64,000 nt of DNA from JAVKDP01 sp040222185 (lineage in GTDB: Bacteria > Bacteroidota > Rhodothermia > Balneolales > Balneolaceae), in assembly GCA_040222185.1 (NCBI GenBank), contig JAVKDP010000026.1, forward strand, positions 1 through 64,000. Reading direction: 5' to 3'. Positions 43,066 to 52,363 of the stretch are shown here, piece after piece; the first letter of the stretch is position 1; every line of letters starts with the position of its first letter. Under the pieces are notes generated by a model, which was not told the origin of the DNA, did not search any database, and saw only the letters and a list, made by a program, of their open reading frames with translations. Both the position numbers and the translations under genes were made by a program.

Positions 43066-43785
43066 ATGATTACCGAAGAATCCAACCGAAAAATTACGCC
43101 GCGCTCCACAATGAAAGTGGGCGATCTGGCCATAATCCATGCGCTTTTTCAAGGCAAGATTTGGCATGTGTTCTTTAACGAGCACTGGTCCAAATTTGTA
43201 GGCTTGGTGCTGAAAGGCTATCTGCGGTTCACACGGGCAATGCTCGCCTTTCAGCTGTGGTCGGTATTTCGCTACACACCAGGTTATCAATCGGTCGGAA
43301 TTTTGCTCTTTCTTTCTTCTCTGAGCTTTCTGATGGGATATAACAGCATCCATGTACCTGAACTTCTCAAACCCTTCGCTTTTTTGATTGTCCCTTTGGT
43401 GCCATTTTTTAGTACACCGGAAGAACTTTACCAACTGGTTTTTGTGGATGTAGAGTCCAAATCTATGCTCGTTTATTCGGGCATATTTACCCTCAGTGCT
43501 CTCGCTCATTTAGTGACTATCTGGATGGGAGGGAACCCCAGCATCACCAAACGGGGAGAAAGCTGGATCGCTTTGGGACTCTCCAAGTTCATGAAGGTAA
43601 ACGAGTACGTGATCTGTGGACTTTTGGAGCCACTAATAGTGACAGGAATTGGGTTGGTAGTGTGGAAGCTCGGGGACGATCTCCATTTTGCAGTGTTCCT
43701 GTTTTTGATCGCCTTTTCCGAGGCAGTGCAGCAACTCTTAGACAAAGCGTTGCAGGCCGAAAAAGACTCCATGCTTAAATCTTAA
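43066..43785 (+). CDS. Multi-pass membrane protein of envelope cluster
   Basis: The 239-residue protein has about five hydrophobic segments: near residues 62-90 (VGILLFLSSLSFLMGYNS), 102-116, 138-153, 180-205 (LEPLIVTGIGLVVWKLG) and 208-222. The N-terminus is soluble and basic. I recognise no family. It is the fourth gene of the 41123-43785 cluster and is followed after 141 bp by the relaxase. It may form a membrane complex with the 252-residue protein and the MIDAS protein. Confidence 0.65.
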   Translation: MITEESNRKITPRSTMKVGDLAIIHALFQGKIWHVFFNEHWSKFVGLVLKGYLRFTRAMLAFQLWSVFRYTPGYQSVGILLFLSSLSFLMGYNSIHVPELLKPFAFLIVPLVPFFSTPEELYQLVFVDVESKSMLVYSGIFTLSALAHLVTIWMGGNPSITKRGESWIALGLSKFMKVNEYVICGLLEPLIVTGIGLVVWKLGDDLHFAVFLFLIAFSEAVQQLLDKALQAEKDSMLKS

Positions 43786-43926
43786 GAATGATGAAGGTGC
43801 TAGGAATTTATTCCTTGACAGTAAACGCAAAACCATCCAACAATAGATGGCTAAATCAGCGAACCCTATCTGTTTTTTGTGGGCAGGTACTTCTCCAATT
43901 ATTTCAAACAACAAAGACCAAATACT

Positions 43927-46680
43927 ATGATGGATATTACTAACAGCCGTGATGGAGCAAGCGCTCTGGAGTACTTCAAGAATGGGCTTCGCAGAGAGGG
44001 TAATTACTATATGGAAGAAACTCCCGCCTATTGGGACGGGGAAACCAGTAAGCATCCCGAGCTTAATCTTTATGGTAAAAAAGTTACAACTGAGGATTTT
44101 CGGGATCTGATTTTCAATGTGAATCCGAATACAAAAGAACAGCTTAAACCACTTAATAAAAGTAATTTACGATGCGGTTTTGACGTCGGTGCTGCTCCGC
44201 CAAAGTCGGTAAGTATTCTTAATGCACTCACTCAAGATGAAGATCTTTTCAAAGCTCATGAGTATGCCAATCGGATGATGATGCAGGCTATCCAGCGGGA
44301 TGTTCAAGCCCAGGCTAATACTCAATATGGACGGTTTTATGAAACCACTAGCTCAATGCTATGGGCTCCCTTTCATCATTTTACCAGTCGCCCAGTAGCG
44401 CTCAAAAAGGATGGGAAGACACTCTATGTGCCGGATATGCAGATGCATACCCACAATTACTGCATCAATGTAACCAGAAGCCTAAAACGAGATAAATTCC
44501 TGGCTCTTGAAATGGGCAATATCTACCGGTTGGCTCCATACTATCAGGCGATCTACCATTCTTACCTGAGTAATCGGCTCAATAAGATTGGATATAGGGT
44601 GGAGCGAACAAAAGATGCTTATGAAATCGTCGGCGTATCCCGGTCATTGATTGAACGCTTTTCCAACCGAAGACTGGAGATTCAGGCCATTGCCAAAGAA
44701 CTAGGAATCACCGATCAGAAGGAGTTAGCCCGACTTTCTACTCTTACCCGGAATTCCAAAGGGAAGGCCGTGGACAGCAAGGAGCTGTTGGGGCTTTGGA
44801 AAGATCGAATGTCCAAGGAAGAGTTCGAAGGCTTGTCCCAGATAAAAAAAAAGTATCGAAACGATGTAGAACCTATCTCGGCTAAGGATGCGGTACAGCG
44901 TAGCTTGGATCATTTTCTGGAGCGAACTTCCACAGTGCCAGAAAAGCGCGTGCTTGGGTATGGGCTGGAGTTAGGCTACGGCACGTTATTACCAGATGAC
45001 GTTCATCGGGCGATGAATGAGCGGGAGGACATCTTACGCTCCGAAGACCATACCATTTCCACCATAACCACTCGTGAAATGGTGAAGGCTGAGGATAAAA
45101 TGATTACTCTCGCAACCCGTGGCAAGGGAAAATTCAAGCCCATCAATCCTGAGCATACCATTAAGCGAGAATTCCTCAATCAAGGTCAGCGGGAAGCAGT
45201 ACAAGTTGCTCTTTCTTCTCCTGATTTTGTAACAGGCATTCAGGGAAATGCAGGTTCCGGAAAAACGACATTGCTGATGGAAATCGCTGAAGCTACCAAA
45301 GCTTCAAACAGAGCATTCTTATCCATTGCGCCCTCCTCCCAAGCTGTTGAGGTGCTTAGGAGGGAGGGCTTTGATGCCCATACGGTAGCCGCATTCATGG
45401 TGAACCCAAAGCTTCAAGAGAACATCACAAATGGTGTGCTCTTATTTGATGAAGCGGGTCTCAGCGGAGTGAAATCAAAAACCAAGGTGCTTTCCATTGC
45501 CAAAGCGCAAAATGCTCAAGTGCTCCTTAGTGGAGATACTAAACAGCACGGCTCGCCAGGAGAATATGGAGATGCTTTTCGCATCCTTCAGCAGGAAGCC
45601 AAGATCAGAACCGCTCATGTGAAGGAAAACATGAGGCAAAAGCCTCAGGAGTACCGGAAAGCCGTCGATCAAATTGCAAACGGAAGGGTATTGGAGGGCT
45701 ACCAAACGTTAAGTAGGATGAAGGCTATTCATGAATACCCTGAGCGGGAAGAACGCCTTGCAAGAATTGCAAGCGAGTATGTCTCCTCGGTTCAGGCTGG
45801 GCGTAGCGCGCTCATCGTCAGTCCTACCCATAAAGACGGAAACCAGATTTCGGCGATGGTTCGCGAGAAGCTAAAGTCGCAAGGAAAAATTACGGGGAAA
45901 GAACGCACCTTTGACACCCTTAAAGGCTTGTCGCTCACTGACAGCCAGAAAATGGATGTGGTCAACTATCAGGAAGGCCAAGTGGTGCGGTTTACTAAGA
46001 ACCAGAAAGGAGGGTTTAAAGCTGGCTCACACTATGAAGTGCTGGCAAAAGAAAAGCCCGACTTGGTTCAAGTGATAGATCTGAATTCAAAACAGAAGTA
46101 TGAACTGCCTTATGCAACCCCTCAGCATTACAAAGTCTATCAGAAAACGAAAATTGATTTGGCGGTCGGGGACTTGATTAGGCCATCCGAGAACCTGAAA
46201 TCCAAAGAACATACCAAGATTAACAACGGTACTCCTCAACGAGTGGCAGGGTTTTCGGGAGGCGATATTCGACTCGCCAATGGCAAGACCTTAGCAAAAG
46301 ACGCTTTTCATTTCAGGCACGGGTATGTAGATACCAGCCATTCCAGTCAGGGCAAAACAGCAGACGATGTGTTTATCAGCATGAGCGATACCTCTTTTGC
46401 AGGGGTAAACGAGCAAGCTTTCTATGTAGGAGTTTCGAGGGGGAGAAAACGAATTAATTTGTTCACCTCGGATAAGCAACAACTCAAATCCGCCATCACA
46501 CGCAGCGGACAGCAAACGACTGCAAAAGCAGTAGCCAAAGATCATGAGCGCAGAATGCTTGAGCGCAAGCAGCGCGCCTTCCAAGACCAATTAACCAAAA
46601 CCACGGAGCAGCATGTCCTATCCAGACAAAAGCCGAAAGAAGTTGCGCGGGATCTTTCCGGCCAACTCCAGAGAAGCTAA
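43927..46680 (+). CDS. MobF-family conjugative relaxase-helicase
   Basis: The start at 43927 (MMDITNSRDG) was preferred over an ATG 48 bases upstream because MobF proteins begin here. In the 917-residue product, N-terminal tyrosines in ALEYFKNG (Tyr16) and GNYYMEE (Tyr27-Tyr28) match the TrwC/TraI catalytic pairs. The metal site is MQMHTHNYCIN (His174, His176). A RecD-like helicase follows: Walker A GNAGSGKTT (residues 440-448), Walker B LLFDEAGLSG and late motifs DTSHSSQGKT and YVGVSRGRKRINLF. It nicks at oriT, stays on the strand and unwinds DNA for transfer. Without the long C-terminal part of F TraI, it is close to TrwC in size. Confidence 0.93.
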   Translation: MMDITNSRDGASALEYFKNGLRREGNYYMEETPAYWDGETSKHPELNLYGKKVTTEDFRDLIFNVNPNTKEQLKPLNKSNLRCGFDVGAAPPKSVSILNALTQDEDLFKAHEYANRMMMQAIQRDVQAQANTQYGRFYETTSSMLWAPFHHFTSRPVALKKDGKTLYVPDMQMHTHNYCINVTRSLKRDKFLALEMGNIYRLAPYYQAIYHSYLSNRLNKIGYRVERTKDAYEIVGVSRSLIERFSNRRLEIQAIAKELGITDQKELARLSTLTRNSKGKAVDSKELLGLWKDRMSKEEFEGLSQIKKKYRNDVEPISAKDAVQRSLDHFLERTSTVPEKRVLGYGLELGYGTLLPDDVHRAMNEREDILRSEDHTISTITTREMVKAEDKMITLATRGKGKFKPINPEHTIKREFLNQGQREAVQVALSSPDFVTGIQGNAGSGKTTLLMEIAEATKASNRAFLSIAPSSQAVEVLRREGFDAHTVAAFMVNPKLQENITNGVLLFDEAGLSGVKSKTKVLSIAKAQNAQVLLSGDTKQHGSPGEYGDAFRILQQEAKIRTAHVKENMRQKPQEYRKAVDQIANGRVLEGYQTLSRMKAIHEYPEREERLARIASEYVSSVQAGRSALIVSPTHKDGNQISAMVREKLKSQGKITGKERTFDTLKGLSLTDSQKMDVVNYQEGQVVRFTKNQKGGFKAGSHYEVLAKEKPDLVQVIDLNSKQKYELPYATPQHYKVYQKTKIDLAVGDLIRPSENLKSKEHTKINNGTPQRVAGFSGGDIRLANGKTLAKDAFHFRHGYVDTSHSSQGKTADDVFISMSDTSFAGVNEQAFYVGVSRGRKRINLFTSDKQQLKSAITRSGQQTTAKAVAKDHERRMLERKQRAFQDQLTKTTEQHVLSRQKPKEVARDLSGQLQRS

Positions 46681-47047
46681 TAAAAAAGCAGAGACGCAAG
46701 ACTCGCCCTCTGTCTTTCTGGCGGAGAACCAATATTATGCCATTGCTTCGGAACATCAAATCGTGGAGCGATTCAAAGTGATCCTTCGCTCGGGCAAAGT
46801 ACACAGTATTCCCTACGCCCTGCTCCCAATAGGTACGCTTGATGGCGACACCCTCTACATCAAAGCCTATGAGCTGCTCATAAAAATATCAGGTCGTAAC
46901 CTTGACCCCATCGAAGAACACTTTTCTAAGCGTTCGCTTTTGTGGGTCAAGGCCAGCCCAAGCGGAAAAGACGATGGCATTTCCACGACCTTTGTCCGCG
47001 AGATTCTAGCCACAGGTAAGGCCATACCAGAAAGTGAGAACCCTTAA
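46613..47047 (+). CDS. Hypothetical protein overlapping the relaxase 3' end
   Basis: The 144-residue protein has a strand-rich centre (LAENQYYAIASEHQIVERFKVILRSGKVHSIPYALL by parts: ASEHQIVERFKVILRSGKVH, then IPYALLPIGTLDGDTLYIKAYEL). There is no signal peptide. The conserved-looking part begins after about residue 30, so a start inside the overlap is possible; the given start overlaps the relaxase by 68 bp. No family is recognised. Position within the mobilization operon suggests an accessory of transfer or regulation. Confidence 0.65.
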   Translation: MSYPDKSRKKLRGIFPANSREANKKAETQDSPSVFLAENQYYAIASEHQIVERFKVILRSGKVHSIPYALLPIGTLDGDTLYIKAYELLIKISGRNLDPIEEHFSKRSLLWVKASPSGKDDGISTTFVREILATGKAIPESENP

Positions 47048-47057
47048 TCCGTGACCC

Positions 47058-47585
47058 ATGAAAACAAACAGCACAACGAGGAATACCAACGATCACTTAT
47101 CTCCGACTACCAAGGAGACTTCTACCCCTGTTCATTCGCGTCCAGATGCACCACTTTCGGATAAACAGATACAAGAACGGTTGGATCTGTACAGTAAAGG
47201 TGGGCAGGAACAGTTTTTTACCATACAGAAGATCAAGAAGCGCTTTGTGGAAACAAGAAAAATGGAGCGTATAAAGAGGGTACAGGCAGATGCTCACTAT
47301 GCTCAGGGTATACGAGCAGGATTGCCTCATGCTCGCTATGAAGTTATTCGAAGTTCAAGGGAAGCCTCCGACGAAAGCCGTAGAACTCAGGTGCTCGAAG
47401 AGGCCAAAGCGGTATACAACACCCACGAAAATCTTTCTGGTTGGTTCAAAAAAGAACATGGGCAGTCGCATGAACCACATCCAAACAGCCTGAAAAAATA
47501 TTTTCCGTCCCAGTCCTCTTCCCCGAAGGAAACCCAACAACCGAAGGGGAAGATTCAGGGCAAGGACAAGGAGATGCAACGATGA
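47058..47585 (+). CDS. Basic hypothetical mobilization-operon protein
   Basis: The 175-residue protein has a low-complexity Thr/Ser/Pro N-terminus, a basic helical centre (QFFTIQKIKKRFVETRKMER; HYAQGIRAGLPHARYEVI) and a Lys/Gln-rich tail. No signal peptide or membrane helix. I recognise no family. A basic, partly disordered protein between relaxase and coupling-protein genes could be a DNA-binding accessory of the relaxosome, but this is only contextual. Confidence 0.6.
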   Translation: MKTNSTTRNTNDHLSPTTKETSTPVHSRPDAPLSDKQIQERLDLYSKGGQEQFFTIQKIKKRFVETRKMERIKRVQADAHYAQGIRAGLPHARYEVIRSSREASDESRRTQVLEEAKAVYNTHENLSGWFKKEHGQSHEPHPNSLKKYFPSQSSSPKETQQPKGKIQGKDKEMQR

Positions 47586-47604
47586 ATATCAAAACTATAC
47601 CGTC

Positions 47605-47874
47605 ATGAAAGTTATCGTCATAGAGGAAGAAGCCTTTTACGAATTGATCGAACAGGTCGTAGACCGCATCGCTCCGAAAATCAGCCCTTCTGAAAAGAAA
47701 TGGCTTTCTACGGAAGAGGCCATGAAAGAACTGGGCATTACTTCGTCAACCACGCTTCAGCGATATAGGGATGAAGGTAAAATCCGCTACACCCAACCAA
47801 GCAAACGGATCATTTTGTACGATCCGCAGTCCATTCAAGCCTTCCTTGAAAGCAACGCCAAAAACACCTTTTAA
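47605..47874 (+). CDS. Excisionase/MerR-like HTH protein
   Basis: The 89-residue protein carries the helix_turn_helix_17-type fold of Bacteroidota: KWLSTEEAMKELGIT, TLQRYRDEGKIRYTQPSKR and ILYDPQSIQAFLESN. In this family the protein binds DNA as a small winged HTH, often controlling mobilization or excision genes. It lies 19 bp after the basic gene and 2 bp before the next small gene, within the relaxase-coupling protein operon. Confidence 0.8.
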   Translation: MKVIVIEEEAFYELIEQVVDRIAPKISPSEKKWLSTEEAMKELGITSSTTLQRYRDEGKIRYTQPSKRIILYDPQSIQAFLESNAKNTF

Positions 47875-47876
47875 CT

Positions 47877-48149
47877 ATGCAAGAACCAAGAAACTCCGAG
47901 GAGTATAAAAAAGCCTACGAACGAGTGGATAAGATATGCCGATACTCGCCTGAATTATTGAAAGGCATGACCATGCCTAATGATAACCAGCCCGTGCAAA
48001 AGCTGGCTTTTGAAGACCGGATTACCGAGCACCAGATTGAACAGGACGGAATGAAGCGGCTTTCCCGAAGGACGTTGTTCAAAAAATACGGGTCAAAACT
48101 CGCCCGATACAATACCTCCAGATCAAAGGAACAAACCAAAGAACGGTAG
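47877..48149 (+). CDS. Small basic hypothetical protein
   Basis: The 90-residue protein is soluble and basic at its C-terminus (GMKRLSRRTLFKKYGSKLARYNTSRSKEQ by parts: KRLSRRTLFKKYGSKLARY). No family is recognised. It starts 2 bp after the HTH gene and ends 20 bp before the coupling-protein gene, so it is co-expressed with them. It may be an accessory of the relaxosome. Confidence 0.6.
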   Translation: MQEPRNSEEYKKAYERVDKICRYSPELLKGMTMPNDNQPVQKLAFEDRITEHQIEQDGMKRLSRRTLFKKYGSKLARYNTSRSKEQTKER

Positions 48150-48169
48150 TAACCATAACCAATACCATC

Positions 48170-49714
48170 ATGAACATATTTGGAAAAAACACCAGAAAAC
48201 TAAACCCAAGTAATGAGGAGTTGCTCGACACTGTATTGTATAAGCTACCCAAAACTAGTCCGTCTATTACATGGGCAGATTCCGTGGAAGGAACATTGAT
48301 TACCGGAGCGACCGGAAGCGGAAAATCGAGTGGCCCGGGAAAACACATTGCCCATGCCATGCTCAAAAGCGGATTTGGAATGTGTATTCTTTGTGCCAAA
48401 AAAGACGAAAGACAGCGTTGGGTCAGATATGTACAACAAGCCGCTCCGCATCGGGAAAAAGACTTGGTGATATTCAACAGGCAGAGCGGGCTTTCTTTCA
48501 ACTTCCTCCAGTACGAAATGCAGCGACAAGGCGAAGGTGCTGGGGATGTACTGAATGTAGTTGAGTCCCTGATGAGTCTGAACGAGGCCAACCGGGTTCA
48601 TCAATCTGGAGGAAGTGGAAACAAAGACGAACGATTTTGGGATCTTGCCCTTCGAAGCTTGATCAGTCGATGCATTACCACCCTCAGGTTGGCTGGAGAA
48701 GAAGTGAGCGTATATAACATGCGGAAATTGGTTTCTTCTCGCTTCGTAGACGATGAGCCATCCATCTATCAAAAACTGGAGCAACAGGCTTCCGATGAGA
48801 CGATTGATCCCCACGTTAGGAAACGGGCAGAACAAGAAAGAAACGCTTGGATCGAAGAGCGGTATTTTTTGCAGGTACTTCTCAAAATCGCCAATTCGGA
48901 GCTTCCTGAGCAGGATAAAGACGATGAAGATTTGATTGTGAGTTACTGGCTCAGAGAACTCCCCAAGATAGGAGAGAAGACCTCCAGCATTATTGTGACC
49001 AGTTTCATGAGTATTGTTGAGCCATTCCTGAACAATGGGATTCTCAAAGAGCAGTTTCGGAGTGGGATAAGCCCCGAGCTATTGCCGGAAAATATGTACA
49101 AGCAAAATAAGATTGTCATCATTGACTTCCCTATTAAGGAATTCAAGGTTGCCGGAGCGTTTGCTGCAACCATCTATAAAACAGCATTTCAGTCAGCGAT
49201 GGAGCGCCGAGATATTGAAAATGAGCCAAACCCTAAACCCGTAGGACTATGGATTGATGAATACCAGAATTTTTGTAATCCCAAAGTAGATAGCTTGTTT
49301 CAGACTACAGCAAGGAGTTCTTGGGTCGCTACGGTGTATATCACCCAGAATATTAACAATATGTATTTCATTATGGGTAGTGAGCAGCCGGAGGCAAAGG
49401 CCAAAAGCTTATTGGGTAACCTCAACCTAAAATTCTTTGCAAGTAACGATAACTACGATACCAATATCTGGGCTTCCAATATGATCGGTCAACATCTGGT
49501 GGATTTAGAAAGTCTGAACATTAATGAAGACATGAAACTGAGTAAGAATAAACAGCAACAGATGCATTACCGCATCACTCCCGATCACTTCACGATGCTA
49601 AAAACAGGAAGAAAAGCTAATGATTATGTGGTGGAAGCAGTCGTTTTCAAATCTGGAAAGATCTGGGCCAAAAACAAACAAAACTTCAGGTTGGTTAAGT
49701 TTTCTCAAAAATGA
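48170..49714 (+). CDS. Type IV coupling protein-like ATPase (VirD4/TraG/TraD family) without N-terminal membrane helices
   Basis: The 514-residue ATPase has Walker A GATGSGKS (residues 46-53) and Walker B LWIDEYQNF (Asp363-Glu364), with the TraG-like segment ARSSWVATVYITQNINNMYF and a typical C-terminal YVVEAVVFKSG. In conjugation this family docks the relaxase-DNA complex to the secretion channel and pumps DNA. The usual N-terminal transmembrane pair is missing: the P-loop is only 46 residues from the start. It may be membrane-recruited by another protein, for instance from the 41123-43785 cluster. Last gene of the mobilization operon, convergent with copA. Confidence 0.85.
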   Translation: MNIFGKNTRKLNPSNEELLDTVLYKLPKTSPSITWADSVEGTLITGATGSGKSSGPGKHIAHAMLKSGFGMCILCAKKDERQRWVRYVQQAAPHREKDLVIFNRQSGLSFNFLQYEMQRQGEGAGDVLNVVESLMSLNEANRVHQSGGSGNKDERFWDLALRSLISRCITTLRLAGEEVSVYNMRKLVSSRFVDDEPSIYQKLEQQASDETIDPHVRKRAEQERNAWIEERYFLQVLLKIANSELPEQDKDDEDLIVSYWLRELPKIGEKTSSIIVTSFMSIVEPFLNNGILKEQFRSGISPELLPENMYKQNKIVIIDFPIKEFKVAGAFAATIYKTAFQSAMERRDIENEPNPKPVGLWIDEYQNFCNPKVDSLFQTTARSSWVATVYITQNINNMYFIMGSEQPEAKAKSLLGNLNLKFFASNDNYDTNIWASNMIGQHLVDLESLNINEDMKLSKNKQQQMHYRITPDHFTMLKTGRKANDYVVEAVVFKSGKIWAKNKQNFRLVKFSQK

Positions 49715-49744
49715 ACAACTTACCAGATTTTTAATATGTGTATT

Positions 49745-52006
49745 CTAAATCTCTTTGTTCTGTAAACTTTTCGAGTTTAGCACCACATTAATCGAGCTGA
49801 AGGCCATAGCAATTTCCGCAAGTAAAGGGTGTAAAAAACCTAGTATAGCTAGAGGGATCATAATCAAGTTGTAGAAAAATGCCCAAAAGAGATTTTGTTT
49901 AATCTTTTTGAACGTCTCTTTGCTCAGATTGATTGCTCTTAGTAAACCTGTCAAACTACCCTTTGCCAATACTATATCACCCGACTCTATTGCTACATCT
50001 GTTCCTGTTCCCATCGCAATACCAATATTGGCTTGTGTTAAGGCAGGGGCGTCATTAATACCATCTCCAACCATAGCAACTACTCTACCTTCCATTTGTA
50101 ACTTTTGTATGACCGCTGATTTTTGATCAGGGAGAACCTCTGCAATAACTTCATCAACCCCTACTTTTTTGCCGATGGCTTGCCCTGTTCTTGTGTTGTC
50201 ACCCGTTAACATCACCACCTTGAGGCCTTGATCTTTTAACTTAGAAATAGCCTCGTGGCTATCATCTTTAACCTCATCGGCAATGGCTATAAGTCCCATT
50301 ACGGTATTATCAATAGAGACAATAACAATGGTCTTTGCCTGAGCCTCTAACTCTTCTTTTTTAGAAAGAAATAGGTCAGAAATCTCTACGCCATTGCTTT
50401 GATGAAGGGCGGGTGTTCCAATGGATACCTCTACTCCTTCTACACTCGCATTGACCCCTTTTCCCGTTGTAGAATTAAAGGATGTGGTTTTGATAAGCTC
50501 TAATTTTTTATCAAAAGCAGCATCAACGATAGCCCTTGCCAATGGATGTTCTGAATTATCTTCTACGGAGGCTGCATATCTTAACACTTCATCAGATGAA
50601 GTGTTTCCAACAACAAATACACCTGTTACTTCTGGCTTACCTTTTGTAATGGTACCCGTTTTATCCAGAACAATCGTATCTACATCTTTCATAAGTTGGA
50701 TGGCTTCTCCTTTGCGAATTAAGATGCCGTTGGTAGCCCCTAATCCGGAACCCACCATTAATGCTGTGGGTGTCGCCAAACCTAACGCACAGGGGCATGC
50801 AATTACCAAAACCGCTATGGTGGCATAAAAGGCAAGGGAGGTATTACTCCAAGTGGTGTCGATCCAAGGGATAAAGTCCGATGCCCAAAACACAATTTCC
50901 TTAAAGAATTCTGGAAAAATCAACCAGGATGCCAACGTCAGTCCTGCAAGCATCAAAACAATCGGCACAAAAACAGCCGTTACTCTATCGGCAAATTCCT
51001 GTATTGGAATTTTTGTCCCTTGCGCCTCTTCAACCATACGAATGATTTGACTTAGAAAAGTATCACTTCCAACCTTACTTGCTTTTACTTTTAAAACACC
51101 TGTTGAATTGATCGTTGCACCTATCACGATATCCCCGGTTTGTTTGTCAATGGGCATAGATTCACCAGTAGCAATGGATTCATCCACACTACTTTCGCCT
51201 TCAATTACTTCACCATCTGTTGGGATTTTTTCACCAGGACGAACCAGCATAATGTCGCCGATCTTTAATACCTGAACAGGAATTTTAATTTCAGCTCCAT
51301 CTCTTAACACTGAGGCTTCTTTTGCCTCTAAGGTTAACAGCTGACGAATAGCTTGAGAGGCACTCCCTTTTGCTTTTGTTTCTATGTAACGACCTGTTAA
51401 ATGAAACGCCATGATCATACCTGCAATCATCGCAAAACTATGAAACGGAGGCCCGTAACCTAAAGCATGAAGAAGGGTAACGAACCCTGTTGAAAGTGCA
51501 GCTAACGAGCCTATGGCTATTAACACATCCATATTGGGGGTCAAGTTCTTCGAGGACCTTAACGCACTTACTAATGTCTCACGACCGGGAACAAAAATGA
51601 CGAAAGAAGACAGTAAAATCATGCCTATTTCCATCCCTAACATCCCTAAAAACATATTTCCGGTTATCCACATTGGAAGCATCCAAATAAGCATGGGGAT
51701 AGTAGCACCCCATGACCAGATCATGTCTTTTTTGGCTTTTGAAAGCTTATTTGCTTCTCTCTGCTCAGATTGCTCAGCTTTAGATATTGAATCAGATTGA
51801 TCTTTTAATACCGAATATCCTGCATTCTTAATGGCACTCTCAAACTCATCGAATGCAATATCTCTGTCATATTGAACAACAGCCGATTCAGTGGCATAAT
51901 TTACCACTGCAGAGGTAACCCCCTCGATGGCTTGTAATTGTTTATCAACGGCATTTGCACAGTTCGTACAGTGCATACCTTCAATTTGTATTGTGGTCGT
52001 TTTCAT
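49745..52006 (-). CDS. copA: Copper/silver-exporting P1B-1 ATPase CopA
   Basis: The 753-residue ATPase has one N-terminal HMA domain with Cys13-x-x-Cys16 (GMHCTNC), eight predicted helices, actuator ATGES, the CPC site (Cys404-Pro-Cys406) in ACPCALGLATP, DKTGT (Asp448), SEHPLA and GDGINDAP. The last two helices carry FFYN and MAFSS, the signature of Cu+/Ag+ (P1B-1) pumps. It exports monovalent copper from the cytoplasm into the periplasm, where CusCBA can expel it. It is followed upstream (49 bp on the minus strand) by the chaperone gene and then the HMA-AraC regulator, which form one operon in order regulator, chaperone, copA. Confidence 0.95.
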   Translation of the reverse strand: MKTTTIQIEGMHCTNCANAVDKQLQAIEGVTSAVVNYATESAVVQYDRDIAFDEFESAIKNAGYSVLKDQSDSISKAEQSEQREANKLSKAKKDMIWSWGATIPMLIWMLPMWITGNMFLGMLGMEIGMILLSSFVIFVPGRETLVSALRSSKNLTPNMDVLIAIGSLAALSTGFVTLLHALGYGPPFHSFAMIAGMIMAFHLTGRYIETKAKGSASQAIRQLLTLEAKEASVLRDGAEIKIPVQVLKIGDIMLVRPGEKIPTDGEVIEGESSVDESIATGESMPIDKQTGDIVIGATINSTGVLKVKASKVGSDTFLSQIIRMVEEAQGTKIPIQEFADRVTAVFVPIVLMLAGLTLASWLIFPEFFKEIVFWASDFIPWIDTTWSNTSLAFYATIAVLVIACPCALGLATPTALMVGSGLGATNGILIRKGEAIQLMKDVDTIVLDKTGTITKGKPEVTGVFVVGNTSSDEVLRYAASVEDNSEHPLARAIVDAAFDKKLELIKTTSFNSTTGKGVNASVEGVEVSIGTPALHQSNGVEISDLFLSKKEELEAQAKTIVIVSIDNTVMGLIAIADEVKDDSHEAISKLKDQGLKVVMLTGDNTRTGQAIGKKVGVDEVIAEVLPDQKSAVIQKLQMEGRVVAMVGDGINDAPALTQANIGIAMGTGTDVAIESGDIVLAKGSLTGLLRAINLSKETFKKIKQNLFWAFFYNLIMIPLAILGFLHPLLAEIAMAFSSINVVLNSKSLQNKEI

Positions 52007-52054
52007 GGGTGAAATTAATCTGTTTAGTAGGGATTAATCATTTGCTTCAAACTT

Positions 52055-52258
52055 TTAGTCCGAAACAACCGAGTAGCCTGCATCTTCAATAGCTTTTTTT
52101 AGCGAAGAAATTTCAACACCTTGATGTTCGATAGTTGCTGTACCTGATGTAAGGTCAACATCCGCGTTGAAAACACCCTCATGTTTTGTAAGTGCTTTTT
52201 GAACATGATTGACGCATCCTGAACACGTCATCCCTTTAATATTGATTGTAGTCGTCAT
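52055..52258 (-). CDS. CopZ-like HMA copper chaperone
   Basis: The 67-residue start at 52258 (MTTTINIKGMTCSGC) was chosen over an upstream ATG that would add 17 non-conserved residues. The protein is a single HMA domain with Cys12-x-x-Cys15, beta-alpha-beta-beta-alpha-beta order and the usual KKAIEDAGYSV end. It carries Cu(I) in the cytoplasm and hands it to the CopA N-terminal domain. It sits between the regulator and copA. Confidence 0.88.
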   Translation of the reverse strand: MTTTINIKGMTCSGCVNHVQKALTKHEGVFNADVDLTSGTATIEHQGVEISSLKKAIEDAGYSVVSD

Positions 52259-52363
52259 TGTGATAGATATTTTATAATTCTGTTGAATGAGAATAATATC
52301 ACAACTCACCTATTTAAAAATGCCTGATTATGGCTAAAGTTTATCTCTTATTGACACACTTCC

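Noticed and set aside
48245..48835. 196-codon minus-strand frame within the coupling-protein gene
   Set aside because: Fully inside a gene with clear Walker motifs on the plus strand; typical shadow frame.
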